Shown: positions 34,368-43,384 of the stretch, one piece after another | Layout: every line of letters starts with the position of its first letter | Position numbering within the stretch: position 1 is the first letter of the stretch | Assembly (NCBI GenBank): GCA_046296655.1 | Contig: JBKBLE010000015.1 | Location: 1 to 57,298, forward strand | DNA: 57,298 nt | Source of the DNA: Cloacibacterium sp046296655 | GTDB taxonomy: Bacteria > Bacteroidota > Bacteroidia > Flavobacteriales > Weeksellaceae | Reading direction: 5' to 3' | Translations under genes and position numbers: made by a program | The notes under the pieces: generated by a model | The model's database searches: none | The model's input: only the letters and a program-made list of their open reading frames with translations | What the model was told of the DNA's origin: nothing

Positions 34368-34399
34368 GAAAAAAAGCTCTTCAAAAATTTGAAGAGCTT
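34368..34399 (-). terminator. Terminator of oxyR
   Basis: AAGCTCTTCAAA (34374-34385) pairs with TTTGAAGAGCTT (34388-34399), and the minus strand continues with a T run. It lies 12 bases beyond the oxyR stop codon and just upstream of the metK promoter. Confidence 0.85.
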
Positions 34400-34410
34400 C
34401 TTGACAAAAA

Positions 34411-35364
34411 TTATTGTGGTTTTATTTTTACAAAATCTTGTGGGAATTGGGTATAATTCAACTTTGGTTCTAGAGAAGTTTTAATAGATTTCACCAATTC
34501 GTCTAGAATTTTTTGTTTGTAAGTAGGCTTGTAATAAATCATGCTGATTTCTCTAATTGGGAAAGGCTTTTTGAAACGGTGGATTTTAGAACTTTGTTCT
34601 TTAGAAAGCTGAGAAACTGCCAATTCTGGAAGCACTGTTAAACCACCAATTTTATCTACCATCTGAACCAAAGTATTGATATTAGACGCCATAAAATCTA
34701 AATTTTTAGGCTTCAGAGAGTTTTCTTTAAGGTTGCAGATATTTTCAAATTGTGTTCTTAAGCAGTTCCCTTCTTCTAAAAGCCATACTTTATTCACATC
34801 TATATCTTCTGGCAAGATGAATTCATCTTTAATATCATTCGCAATTTTATCTGCTGAATACACCATCAACTCTTCATTGAACAAAAAGTCGCTGAAAAAC
34901 TCTTCTGCATCAGAATAAGGTGTAGAAATAATTCCTGCATCTAATTCTCCTGATTTCAATGCTTTAATTATGTTTTCAGTGGTCATTTCTTTTACATTCA
35001 ACACAATTTTTGGATTTTTAGAAAGAAAATCAAAAATTTCTGTTGGCAAAATAAAACTTGAAACGGTAGGAATAATCCCTAAGTTAATTCTCCCAGCAAG
35101 AACATTGTTTAAAATGCTTGCTTTGTTTTTCAATTCCATTACAGAATCTACTACTACTTTTGCTTGATCAATAATTTGTGCACCAATATCTGTAGTTCTA
35201 ATAGGATGGGTAGTTCTATCAAAGATTTTTACTTCCATCTCATCTTCGAACTTCTGAATCATTGCACTTAAAGTAGGTTGGGTAATAAAACAAGCTTGAG
35301 CAGCTTTTCCGAAGTGTTTATATTTATCTACTGCGATAAGATATTCTAATTGTTGAATATTCAT
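34411..35364 (-). CDS. oxyR: Hydrogen-peroxide-sensing LysR-type regulator OxyR
   Basis: This 317-residue LysR regulator has an N-terminal helix-turn-helix (MNIQQLEYLIAVDKYKHFGK, then CFITQPTLSAMIQKFEDEM). The redox pair is conserved: Cys201 and Cys210 in EEGNCLRTQF and ENICNL, equivalent to E. coli Cys199 and Cys208. The neighbouring divergent gene is catalase, a classic OxyR target. Its own promoter box is TATATTTG on the minus strand (35395-35402). OxyR probably binds the 194-base intergenic region and may control both genes. Confidence 0.93.
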   Translation of the reverse strand: MNIQQLEYLIAVDKYKHFGKAAQACFITQPTLSAMIQKFEDEMEVKIFDRTTHPIRTTDIGAQIIDQAKVVVDSVMELKNKASILNNVLAGRINLGIIPTVSSFILPTEIFDFLSKNPKIVLNVKEMTTENIIKALKSGELDAGIISTPYSDAEEFFSDFLFNEELMVYSADKIANDIKDEFILPEDIDVNKVWLLEEGNCLRTQFENICNLKENSLKPKNLDFMASNINTLVQMVDKIGGLTVLPELAVSQLSKEQSSKIHRFKKPFPIREISMIYYKPTYKQKILDELVKSIKTSLEPKLNYTQFPQDFVKIKPQ

Positions 35365-35432
35365 TTGTAGGGTACTTATTTATAAATTCTATTACAAATA
35401 TAGAGAAGATATGCGAGAAAAAATAATATTTC

Positions 35433-35452
35433 TATATGATAGACATCATGTA
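35433..35452. promoter_or_regulatory. Candidate OxyR operator between oxyR and katA
   Basis: The sequence TATATGATAGACATCATGTA is an inverted repeat (ATGAT-AGAC-ATCAT with matching flanks), a size and shape typical of LysR boxes. A second smaller palindrome, ATGTTACAT, is at 35474-35482. Both lie between the divergent oxyR and katA genes. Confidence 0.45.
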
Positions 35453-35558
35453 TTTAATTTTGATTTTTAATCGATGTTACATATAATTAGACATTGAAAT
35501 TTTCGCTCCAAAAATTAATTTTTATTCGTTACTTTGTTATCTAGAAAAAACAACCATC

Positions 35559-37043
35559 ATGAGTAAGAAGCTAACCAATTCATCAGGAATACCGTATTTT
35601 GAACACCAAGATTCTCAAACGGTTGGAGCAAGAGGCCCTGTTTTGTTGCAAGATTTTATTCTACAAGAAAATCTTGCACATTTTGTAAGAGAAAGAATTC
35701 CAGAAAGAATCGTTCATGCAAAAGGAACAGGCGCTTACGGAAAATTTACCGTAACTCACGATATTACAAAATACACCAGAGCCAAATTATTCTCGAAAGT
35801 AGGAAACACTTGTAGAATGTTTGCTAGATTTTCTACGGTAAGCGGAGAAAAAGGAAGCGCAGATACGGCAAGAGATCCTAGGGGGTTTGCGCTAAAATTC
35901 TATACCGAAGACGGAAATTGGGATTTAGTAGGAAATAACACTCCCGTATTTTTCATCAAAGACGCTAAAAAATTCCCTGATTTTATTCATACCCAAAAAA
36001 GACACCCGAAAACCAATTTGAAATCTCATACCATGATGTGGGATTTTTGGAGTTTGAATCCAGAAAGTTTACATCAAGTATTGATTTTGATGAGCGACAG
36101 AGGAACTCCTTATGGTTACAGACATATGCACGGTTTTGGCTCTCATACTTTTTCGATGATTAATGATAAGAATGAGAGAGTTTGGGTGAAATTTCATCTA
36201 AAAACCAAACAAGGGATTAAAAACTTCACCGATGCAGAAGCCACTCAAATGGCTGGAGAAAATCCAGATTTTGCACAAGAAGATCTTTGCAATGCTATAG
36301 AAAATGGAGATTTTCCGAAATGGACCATGTACATACAAGTAATGACCGAAGAAGAATCTAGAGAATTTAAATGGAATCCTTTTGACATTACTAAAGTTTG
36401 GCCTCAAGCAGAATTTCCACTGATTGAAGTAGGTGAAATGGAACTTAATGAAATTCCAAAAAATTATTTTGCGCATGTAGAACAATCTACTTTTTCGCCA
36501 AGTAATTTGATTGATGGGATTAGTTTTTCGCCAGATAAAATGCTTCAAGGAAGATTATTTTCTTATCCAGATGCTCACAGATACAGAGTAGGCGTGAATG
36601 CACATCAATTAGAAGTGAACAGATGTCCTTTTGCAACTCATAATTATCAAAGAGACGGATTTATGGCAGATTCTAGAGATTATGAAGACGCACCAAATTA
36701 CCATCCTAATAGTTTTGACGATATAAAACCTGATCCTTCTTACAAAAAATTTGAGGAAGAACTAGACAGCAATCGTGTAGCACATTTTGATAGAAATGAA
36801 GATGATAACGACCACTATACACAGCCAGGTCTGCTCTACACCAAAGCGATGAACCAAGAAGACAGAACCAATCTTGTGAATAATATTATTGGTCACATGA
36901 AAAAAATTGACGGACCGAAAAGAGATGAAATCATCAATAGACAACTATGTCATTTCTTCAGAGCGAATGTAGAAATGGGAATGAGAATTGCGGCAGGACT
37001 CCAAGTAAAACTAGACGATGGAATTATGAACCACGCCAAATAA
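35559..37043 (+). CDS. katA: Catalase, monofunctional heme type
   Basis: This small-subunit (clade 3) catalase of 494 residues converts hydrogen peroxide to water and oxygen. The catalytic His53 is in RIVHAKGTGAYG, Asn126 in DLVGNNTPVFF, and the heme-ligand Tyr336 in RLFSYPDAHRYR. There is no signal peptide, so it acts in the cytoplasm. It is divergent from oxyR with a putative operator between them, and a terminator follows at 37070. Confidence 0.96.
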   Translation: MSKKLTNSSGIPYFEHQDSQTVGARGPVLLQDFILQENLAHFVRERIPERIVHAKGTGAYGKFTVTHDITKYTRAKLFSKVGNTCRMFARFSTVSGEKGSADTARDPRGFALKFYTEDGNWDLVGNNTPVFFIKDAKKFPDFIHTQKRHPKTNLKSHTMMWDFWSLNPESLHQVLILMSDRGTPYGYRHMHGFGSHTFSMINDKNERVWVKFHLKTKQGIKNFTDAEATQMAGENPDFAQEDLCNAIENGDFPKWTMYIQVMTEEESREFKWNPFDITKVWPQAEFPLIEVGEMELNEIPKNYFAHVEQSTFSPSNLIDGISFSPDKMLQGRLFSYPDAHRYRVGVNAHQLEVNRCPFATHNYQRDGFMADSRDYEDAPNYHPNSFDDIKPDPSYKKFEEELDSNRVAHFDRNEDDNDHYTQPGLLYTKAMNQEDRTNLVNNIIGHMKKIDGPKRDEIINRQLCHFFRANVEMGMRIAAGLQVKLDDGIMNHAK

Positions 37044-37069
37044 GAACAAATTTATACCAAACTTAAAAG

Positions 37070-37098
37070 AGTCAAGTATATAAGTGCTTGGCTTTTTT
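37070..37098 (+). terminator. Terminator of katA
   Basis: AGTCAAG (37070-37076) pairs with CTTGGCT (37087-37093), with one G-U pair and a 10-base loop, followed by T residues. Confidence 0.7.
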
Positions 37099-37165
37099 GT
37101 ATTTTAGGCCAAAAATTAGTTATTTTGCAATTATCCTAAAAATCCTAATTTAATACTACTCTACC

Positions 37166-37933
37166 ATGAATTTCCAAAATATTCTCCTAGAAAACGAAGG
37201 TCAAATTTCTACCATTACCATAAATAGACCACAGAGTTTAAACGCTTTAAATGGAGCTACTATCAGTGAATTGAGTGAAGCTTTATCTCAACTAGAACAA
37301 GATTCTAATTGCAGAGTCATCATCATTACAGGAAGTGGCGAAAAATCATTTGTAGCCGGAGCAGACATTAAAGAGTTTTCTGATTTCGGTCAAGACAAAG
37401 CAGAAGAATTAGCCAGAAACGGACAAAATTCATTGTTTAATAAAATAGAAAATCTAAGCAAACCTGTCATAGCCGCAGTAAATGGTTTTGCACTAGGTGG
37501 TGGTCTAGAACTTGCGATGGCTTGTCACATAAGATATGCTTCAGAAAATGCAAAATTAGGTTTACCAGAAGTTACTTTAGGTCTTATTCCTGGTTATGGA
37601 GGCACCCAAAGATTACCAAAATTAGTAGGAAAAGGACTTGCGAATGAAATGATTTTCTCTGCTAAAATGATTTCGGCGAGTAGAGCAAAAGAAATTGGTT
37701 TGGTAAACGAAGTTTTTAGTTTAGAAGAATTATTATCAAAAACTAAAGAATTAGCCACTCTTATTTCTAAAAATTCTCCACAAGGAATTTCTAAAGCCAT
37801 TGCTGCTGTGAATGCATCAGACTCTGCTGAAGGTTATGAATTAGAAATCAAATCTTTCGGAGAATTATTCGAATTGGAAGATAAAAAAGAAGGCGTTTCT
37901 GCATTTTTAGAAAAAAGAAAGCCTAATTTCTAA
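37166..37933 (+). CDS. Enoyl-CoA hydratase
   Basis: This 255-residue crotonase-family protein has the oxyanion-hole segment AGADIKEF (about 64-71), GFALGGGLELAMAC and GLPEVTLGLIPGYGGTQRL. The two catalytic glutamates are present at about 115 and 135, so it should hydrate trans-2-enoyl-CoA as in beta-oxidation or amino-acid degradation. No other fatty-acid genes are adjacent. Confidence 0.9.
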   Translation: MNFQNILLENEGQISTITINRPQSLNALNGATISELSEALSQLEQDSNCRVIIITGSGEKSFVAGADIKEFSDFGQDKAEELARNGQNSLFNKIENLSKPVIAAVNGFALGGGLELAMACHIRYASENAKLGLPEVTLGLIPGYGGTQRLPKLVGKGLANEMIFSAKMISASRAKEIGLVNEVFSLEELLSKTKELATLISKNSPQGISKAIAAVNASDSAEGYELEIKSFGELFELEDKKEGVSAFLEKRKPNF

Positions 37934-37974
37934 AAACTTAGAAAGAGTAAGAAGCTAATTTTAAAAATTTTAAA

Positions 37975-38400
37975 ATGAATCACAATAAATTTGACTTAGC
38001 CTATCTTAAAATGGCTAAAGAATGGGCAAAACTTTCTTACTGCGAAAGAAAAAAAGTAGGAGCACTCATTGTAAAAGACAGAATGATTATTTCTGACGGA
38101 TATAATGGAACTCCTTCTGGTGCAGAAAATTGTTGTGAAGACGAAGACGGAAAAACGCATTGGTACGTGCTTCATGCAGAAGCAAATGCCATTTTAAAAT
38201 TAGCTTCTAGCACTCAATCTGCAAAAGGTGCTACTCTTTACCTTACACTTTCGCCATGTAAAGAATGCAGCAAACTTATATTACAATCTGGCATTAAAAG
38301 GCTCGTTTATATAGACCAATACTCAGACACAGAAGGATTAGAATTTTTAGAAAATGCTCAAGTAGAGGTTCTTCAAATTAAAGAAGAAAACTTAAAATAA
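37975..38400 (+). CDS. Deoxycytidylate (dCMP) deaminase family
   Basis: This 141-residue zinc enzyme has HAEAN with the zinc His68 and catalytic Glu70, and SPCKEC with zinc cysteines 95 and 98. The region GYNGTPSGAENCCEDED is the extra segment of dCMP deaminases that contacts the phosphate and a second metal, so I prefer dCMP deaminase (dCMP to dUMP, for dTTP supply) over cytidine deaminase. It precedes xerD by 60 bases. Confidence 0.9.
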   Translation: MNHNKFDLAYLKMAKEWAKLSYCERKKVGALIVKDRMIISDGYNGTPSGAENCCEDEDGKTHWYVLHAEANAILKLASSTQSAKGATLYLTLSPCKECSKLILQSGIKRLVYIDQYSDTEGLEFLENAQVEVLQIKEENLK

Positions 38401-38460
38401 AAACTAGCGTGATATTTGCACCTCAAAAACACACTTAAAAACACAATAAAAAAAACACAA

Positions 38461-39363
38461 ATGACCTGGAATGAAACGATTGAGAATTTTTCGCATTTTC
38501 TCAAATTCGAGAGGAATTTCTCTGACAATACTTTAGATGCATACATACGAGATGTGAAGAAGCTAAAAGCTTTCTCAGAGGAAAAACTAGATAACACTAC
38601 TCCCGACAAAATAACTTTTGAAAACTTACAAGAATTTCTCCTTTATCTTACCAAAGAAAAAATAAGCGAAAGAACTCAAGCAAGAGGAATATCTTCTATT
38701 AAATCTTTTTTTAAATATCTTATCGAAGAAGAAATTAGAGAAGACAATCCTTCCACACTTCTTGAAGGACCCAAATTAGGTTTATATTTACCTGATACGC
38801 TAAGTTTCGAAGATGTAGAAAAAATCATTAACGCCATCGATTTAAGTACTGATTTAGGCGTGAGAAATCACTGCATCATAGAAGTATTGTATGGTTGTGG
38901 CCTTAGAGTTTCTGAATTAATAGAACTTAAAATTTCTGATGTTAATTTCAAAGAAAACTTTATAAAAGTAGAGGGAAAAGGCAAAAAGGTGAGATACGTT
39001 CCGCTTGCTAATTACACGGCAAATCTTATTTTGAACTACATCAATAACGTAAGAGCAAACAATAAAATTGGCAAAAAATATGAAGACCACATTTTCCTAA
39101 ACAGCAGAGGTTCTTCCATGTCTAGAGTGATTGTTTTTAACATCATCAAAGAATTGGTAGAAAAAGCGGGAATCAGAAAAAGTATTTCTCCACACACTTT
39201 CCGTCATTCTTTTGCTACTCATCTTTTGCAAAACGGTGTAGATTTAAGGTTTATCCAAGAAATGCTGGGACATTCTAGCATTACTACCACAGAAATTTAT
39301 ACGCATTTAAAAACCGAAGAATTGCATGATGTAATTCTGAAATACCACCCAAGAAACAAATGA
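38461..39363 (+). CDS. xerD: Site-specific tyrosine recombinase XerC/XerD family
   Basis: This tyrosine recombinase resolves chromosome dimers at dif with a partner. The N-terminal SAM-like domain (about 1-95) is followed by the catalytic domain with GCGLRVSELIEL (first catalytic Arg), SPHTFRHSFATHLL (HxxR) and LGHSSITTTEIYTH (His and nucleophilic Tyr). The length of 300 residues is typical of housekeeping Xer proteins, not of mobile integrases. I choose ATG at 38461 (MTWNETIENF); the in-frame TTG at 38416 adds a low-quality extension. Its stop overlaps the next gene by four bases. Confidence 0.92.
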   Translation: MTWNETIENFSHFLKFERNFSDNTLDAYIRDVKKLKAFSEEKLDNTTPDKITFENLQEFLLYLTKEKISERTQARGISSIKSFFKYLIEEEIREDNPSTLLEGPKLGLYLPDTLSFEDVEKIINAIDLSTDLGVRNHCIIEVLYGCGLRVSELIELKISDVNFKENFIKVEGKGKKVRYVPLANYTANLILNYINNVRANNKIGKKYEDHIFLNSRGSSMSRVIVFNIIKELVEKAGIRKSISPHTFRHSFATHLLQNGVDLRFIQEMLGHSSITTTEIYTHLKTEELHDVILKYHPRNK

Positions 39364-39869
39364 AACATTTAAAATACTGCCCAAAATGCGGTCAAGAAAC
39401 GCTGATTTTTGATGGAGAAAAGAAATTTTCTTGTTCACAATGTGATTTTGTGATGTATCATAATTGCGCCGCCGCAGTTGCAGTATTAATAAGATGCGAA
39501 GATGAATTATTGTTAACCAAGAGAAATCAAAATCCCAAAATAGGGAAACTAGATTTAGCTGGCGGTTTTACAGACCCAAAAGAAAGCGCCGAAGAAACTT
39601 GCGCCAGAGAATTAAAAGAGGAACTAGGAATAGAAATAGATCTCAAAAATTTAAAATTCGTGGGAAGTCTGCCCAATGTTTATCATTACAAAGAAGTAGA
39701 CTATAATACTTTAGATTTATTTTTTGAATATCGAGTAGAAGAAAAAATAGCAATCAAAAAACTAGAAGCTCACGAAATTTCAGAAACCATTTGGGTGAAA
39801 ATTTCAGAACTCAATCTTGAGGAAATCGCTTTCGATTCGCAGAGAAAATTTTTAGAAAATTACCAATAA
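39360..39869 (+). CDS. NUDIX hydrolase with N-terminal zinc ribbon
   Basis: This 169-residue protein has a zinc ribbon (CPKC at 7-10 and CSQC at 25-28) followed by a NUDIX domain with the full box GGFTDPKESAEETCARELKE ending ELGI. The combination resembles the C-terminal half of NADH pyrophosphatase (NudC), but the NudC SQPWPFPxS motif is absent, so the substrate is open. The start overlaps the xerD stop (ATGA), so the two are coupled. Confidence 0.88.
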   Translation: MKHLKYCPKCGQETLIFDGEKKFSCSQCDFVMYHNCAAAVAVLIRCEDELLLTKRNQNPKIGKLDLAGGFTDPKESAEETCARELKEELGIEIDLKNLKFVGSLPNVYHYKEVDYNTLDLFFEYRVEEKIAIKKLEAHEISETIWVKISELNLEEIAFDSQRKFLENYQ

Positions 39870-39895
39870 AAAAAGCTCCTTTTCGGAGCTTTTTT
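39868..39895. terminator. Bidirectional terminator between nudix and haem-binding genes
   Basis: AAAAGCTCC (39871-39879) pairs with GGAGCTTTT (39885-39893) across TTTTC. Stretches of A before and T after provide U tracts on both strands between two convergent genes. Confidence 0.85.
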
Positions 39896-39900
39896 AGTTT

Positions 39901-40350
39901 TTAGTATTGACCAGATTTTTGTAATCCTTTAAAATAATCAATCAATATTTTTCTTTGAGCATCAGTAAGATTAGCTTCTGGATGCATCGGAATATAACCT
40001 TTAAATGGCATTTCTTTATTCTCAATCGTTTCGATGACCTCATCTATAATATGATCTTTTTGATCTTTGTTATACGTCATCCATTCAGAGAAATTTACAT
40101 TTTTTTTGCCTTCATTTACGTGATGCTTAATCGACCAAGAAATAGGAGCAATGTAAGCATAACTAGGATATTTCACCTCGTTGCTATGACAATCGTAACA
40201 CGCATTTTTTAGCATTTCGGTTACCTCCTTTGGAGTTTTGAGCACCTCCACAAAATTCTGTTTCGGGTCTACAGGTTTATTGGTTCTGTCGATAGGAATA
40301 AGCTGTATCAAAACTAAGAAAACAACGATTCCGATGAGTACTTTTTTCAT
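39901..40350 (-). CDS. Haem-binding domain protein, membrane-anchored
   Basis: This 149-residue protein has an N-terminal hydrophobic anchor (about 2-19) and one c-type haem site CYDCH at 51-55, followed by NEVKYPSYAYIAPISW, the hallmark of the Haem_bd family. It is probably a periplasmic cytochrome-like protein bound to the inner membrane. Candidate distal Met residues are in KEMPFKGYIPMHPE. Its redox partner is unknown. Confidence 0.88.
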   Translation of the reverse strand: MKKVLIGIVVFLVLIQLIPIDRTNKPVDPKQNFVEVLKTPKEVTEMLKNACYDCHSNEVKYPSYAYIAPISWSIKHHVNEGKKNVNFSEWMTYNKDQKDHIIDEVIETIENKEMPFKGYIPMHPEANLTDAQRKILIDYFKGLQKSGQY

Positions 40351-40392
40351 TTGAATAAATTTATAAGTTCAAAATATTCTAAAATTCTACTT

Positions 40393-42012
40393 TTAACGAT
40401 TGGTAAGTTCCCAATCTTCCTTAATTTCCCAAAGTGGTCTTACATTAATTTCTTTCTCAAAAATGTAGACGTCTTCAGCAGCGATATTTTGCGCAAAATC
40501 TGCTTCGTCCCAGAATCCATTTCCATTATTGTCTACTCTAATTCTGGCAATATAAGTCGCTGGTTTCAAGTTTTTAAAGGAAACTTCTGAGGCATTGGTG
40601 AACTGAGAATATAATATTTCGCCTTTTTCATTGGTCAATTCTAACCAAAATTTAGCCGTAGGTTTATTTTTAATCACAGCCGTGAAAGAACCATAGTTTT
40701 CTGGTTTATCAATCTCAAATTGAAATTGGAACGACTTATCATTACTGCTGTAATAAGAAGAAACGGTTTCTTTTGGAATCGTTAAAACATATTTTTTCGT
40801 CGGTTTAAAACTAGAATTCACTAAAATTTTAAACGGATTTTTCTCTGAAATTTTCGCAGTGAAATCTTGTGCAATGCTATCGCTTTCCAATTTCCAAGAA
40901 GAAGTGTTGAGATTTTCTATGGGCAACGATGTATTAATCACAAAATTATTTTCTGGGGCGATTAAATTCCCTGCTTCATTAGATAGTTTAAACTCATCTT
41001 TCACCGCTTTATAACTCACGGAAATGGTATCGCTAATCGTAGGCGTGAAATAACTTAATTTCAATTGCTTAGAAACAGTTCCACCCAAATTACTCTTCTC
41101 TGCATCAAACCAAATATTCACAGAATCCGAACGTTTTGCATGTGTCACTTTGAAATCTTTCAGTTCTTCTGAAAGGGATTTTACCTCCACCGTTTCTGGA
41201 TTCCCTTCAAAAGTCATTAACAAACCGCCATTAATAGCTTTACTTTCTTTGTATTTTACCACTTTTTTAGAAGGGTAAAGTTTCAATTTTAGACCTCTAA
41301 CACTTGTGCTGTCTAAGGTAATTTTTTCTTTCAAAAAAGAAACTTTTTCTTTTCCTGCATCGTAAACAGAGTTTTGATTTTCGTCATCAAAAGCTATAAT
41401 TACAAATTCCCCTTTTGGTAAAAAATTGAGTTCAAAATAATTTTCTTCGTCTACTTTGGTAATATAATCGGGTTTCTGTTTGTAGTCTAGATTTTCGCCT
41501 GCTTTATAGAGTCCCACTACCATTTTATTTTCTTTTGCCGTTTGATTTTCTTTGATGAGCGTCATGGCATCTTTCACGGTACCACTCACGAAAAGGTCAT
41601 CTATTTTATCTCCAGTAGAAAACGCAAAATTAAAGTAAGGCAAAGGATTAGACTCATTATTGTCTACAATGGCATTTCCAAAATTAAAATTATAGGTAGT
41701 ATTGGCTTGAAGCGTATCTTCCCACTGTATCAAAACATATTTATTAGCCAGATTAGAAGGAATGACTTTTTTAATCTTCTTAATCGGTGGAGATACATTA
41801 AAATTTTTATTAAAATCTTTCAGCATCACATATTCATCAAAATCCAGTCTCAATTCCTTTATCGTTCTAGAAACATTTAATCGAGTAGTATCAATATTAG
41901 AGCCTAAAAATTTAGGAGCCAAAGAATCTCTAGTACCGCCATTTGGTGCGCCAACTCTAGCACACGAAAAAAGCAAAAGGTTAAGCAAAAGAAGAAAAAT
42001 TATTTTTTTCAT
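40393..42012 (-). CDS. Ig-like domain lipoprotein
   Basis: This 539-residue protein begins with a lipoprotein signal peptide (MKKIIFLLLLNLLLFSC, lipid Cys17) followed by ARVGAPNGGTRDSLAPKF, the usual start of a Bacteroidetes family with an N-terminal bacterial Ig-like (Big_5) domain (about 25-130). The rest is beta-rich, and the C-terminal part (YIARIRVDNNGNGFWDEADF) resembles a calcium-binding-like or dockerin-like Asp-rich segment. It is probably exposed at the outer membrane or on the surface. The function is unknown. Confidence 0.8.
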   Translation of the reverse strand: MKKIIFLLLLNLLLFSCARVGAPNGGTRDSLAPKFLGSNIDTTRLNVSRTIKELRLDFDEYVMLKDFNKNFNVSPPIKKIKKVIPSNLANKYVLIQWEDTLQANTTYNFNFGNAIVDNNESNPLPYFNFAFSTGDKIDDLFVSGTVKDAMTLIKENQTAKENKMVVGLYKAGENLDYKQKPDYITKVDEENYFELNFLPKGEFVIIAFDDENQNSVYDAGKEKVSFLKEKITLDSTSVRGLKLKLYPSKKVVKYKESKAINGGLLMTFEGNPETVEVKSLSEELKDFKVTHAKRSDSVNIWFDAEKSNLGGTVSKQLKLSYFTPTISDTISVSYKAVKDEFKLSNEAGNLIAPENNFVINTSLPIENLNTSSWKLESDSIAQDFTAKISEKNPFKILVNSSFKPTKKYVLTIPKETVSSYYSSNDKSFQFQFEIDKPENYGSFTAVIKNKPTAKFWLELTNEKGEILYSQFTNASEVSFKNLKPATYIARIRVDNNGNGFWDEADFAQNIAAEDVYIFEKEINVRPLWEIKEDWELTNR

Positions 42013-42049
42013 TGATGAAATTTGAGCAAAATTAAGAAATATGCGTTAA

Positions 42050-43303
42050 TTATTCGGTAGATTCTGCCGCGGCATCGTGATTCTCTTTTGTAGTATCTAT
42101 TTCCTTGTTCATGAGTTTATTCAATTTTTCTCTTTCTAAAGGAAAATCTTCAAACAATGAAGAAAGTGTGAGCGCAGAATACACTCTTCTAGAAAACTTG
42201 TTCCCAAGAGCAATAATCGTGACTTTAGATTTTTGTAAATGAACAAAAACGGTATTGCTTCCGTGCCACCAACCATTATGAAACGTAAGTTTTTCTCCAT
42301 TGTCATAAACTTTCATTCTAAAACCAATTCCATAATTGTTTACGCCAGGTCTTTCGTTACTGTAAGGTTGAAAAATAGAATCTTTAAGACTTTTTCTCAA
42401 GAAATTTTCGGCGTACATCGCTTTTGAAAACTTAAATAAATCTCTTGGCGTGGTGTAGCAGTTTTTGTCACCATAAATCCCATCTAACTTATCTGTAGGA
42501 TACAATCTGCTTCCTTGATAATAAAAAGATTGAGCAGCTCTGAGAGAATCTTTTTGCTGAAAAATATAGGTATGTTCCATTCCTAATGGTTTGAAAACGA
42601 TCTTCTGCATCGCCAAAGGAAAAGGATGTGCGGTAACTTTTTCTACAATCAGTGCAAGAAGCGCATAATTGGTATTGCAATACATAAATCCAGTGTTGGT
42701 ATTTCTTGCCAAATCTGGTTTGTGCTGAATAAGCAAATCGAGAACTTCTTGGTTGGTAAAATATTTATTTTTGGGTTTAAGCCCTAATTTCTCGATGAAA
42801 TATTCGTATTTCGGTAGTCCACTTCTGTGATTAAGCAAGTGAATCACTTCTACTTCTTTGTAAGGGAATTTCGGAAAATAATGGGTGACTTTATCGTGAA
42901 GATTTATTTTTCTAGCTTCTACCAATTTAAGAACAGCCATCGCAGTAAGCGATTTAGAAATAGAAGCGATATGAAGCGGAACATCTTTATTGATGGGAAC
43001 TTGATTGTTTTCTTTGGCAAAACCTCTATAGCTTTCGAAGAGAATTTTATCGCCTTTTGCCACGAGAAAACCACCACTTAAATCCCCTTTTTCCCAAACT
43101 TTATCATAGTATTGTTGAATAGTATTAACCACATTTTGTTTATCTTGAAGTTGAGAATCTTCTGCAGTAAAGACATTTTCTACATCTACGTTTCCGTAAT
43201 TAGGCAAACCATTTTCATTCTCTTGCTGAAAAAAATTAAATTCTTTTTTACAAGAAATCAAAGTCAATAAAAGGATAAGAATTACTACAATTTTCTGCTT
43301 CAT
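42050..43303 (-). CDS. Serine hydrolase of the beta-lactamase / penicillin-binding family, lipoprotein
   Basis: This 417-residue lipoprotein (lipobox LISC, Cys18) has the class C beta-lactamase-type fold: the nucleophile motif SISK at 114-117, YCN at 208-210, and FHNGWWHG as the third motif equivalent to HxG. Such proteins include D-aminopeptidases, esterases and DD-peptidases; the sequence does not show antibiotic hydrolysis. An acidic C-terminal tail (TTKENHDAAAESTE) is unusual. It shares orientation with the Ig-like lipoprotein downstream. Confidence 0.85.
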   Translation of the reverse strand: MKQKIVVILILLLTLISCKKEFNFFQQENENGLPNYGNVDVENVFTAEDSQLQDKQNVVNTIQQYYDKVWEKGDLSGGFLVAKGDKILFESYRGFAKENNQVPINKDVPLHIASISKSLTAMAVLKLVEARKINLHDKVTHYFPKFPYKEVEVIHLLNHRSGLPKYEYFIEKLGLKPKNKYFTNQEVLDLLIQHKPDLARNTNTGFMYCNTNYALLALIVEKVTAHPFPLAMQKIVFKPLGMEHTYIFQQKDSLRAAQSFYYQGSRLYPTDKLDGIYGDKNCYTTPRDLFKFSKAMYAENFLRKSLKDSIFQPYSNERPGVNNYGIGFRMKVYDNGEKLTFHNGWWHGSNTVFVHLQKSKVTIIALGNKFSRRVYSALTLSSLFEDFPLEREKLNKLMNKEIDTTKENHDAAAESTE

Positions 43304-43384
43304 CTTCTGATTAATTATTTAGGCGGGGCAATTTAGCATTTTTTTGAAGCAGTGCTTTATGATTGCGGTAATATTAAGATTTTT

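Noticed and set aside
38416..38460. TTG-initiated extension of xerD
   Set aside because: The extra 15 residues are low-complexity and lie before the conserved N-terminal domain; the ATG at 38461 fits.
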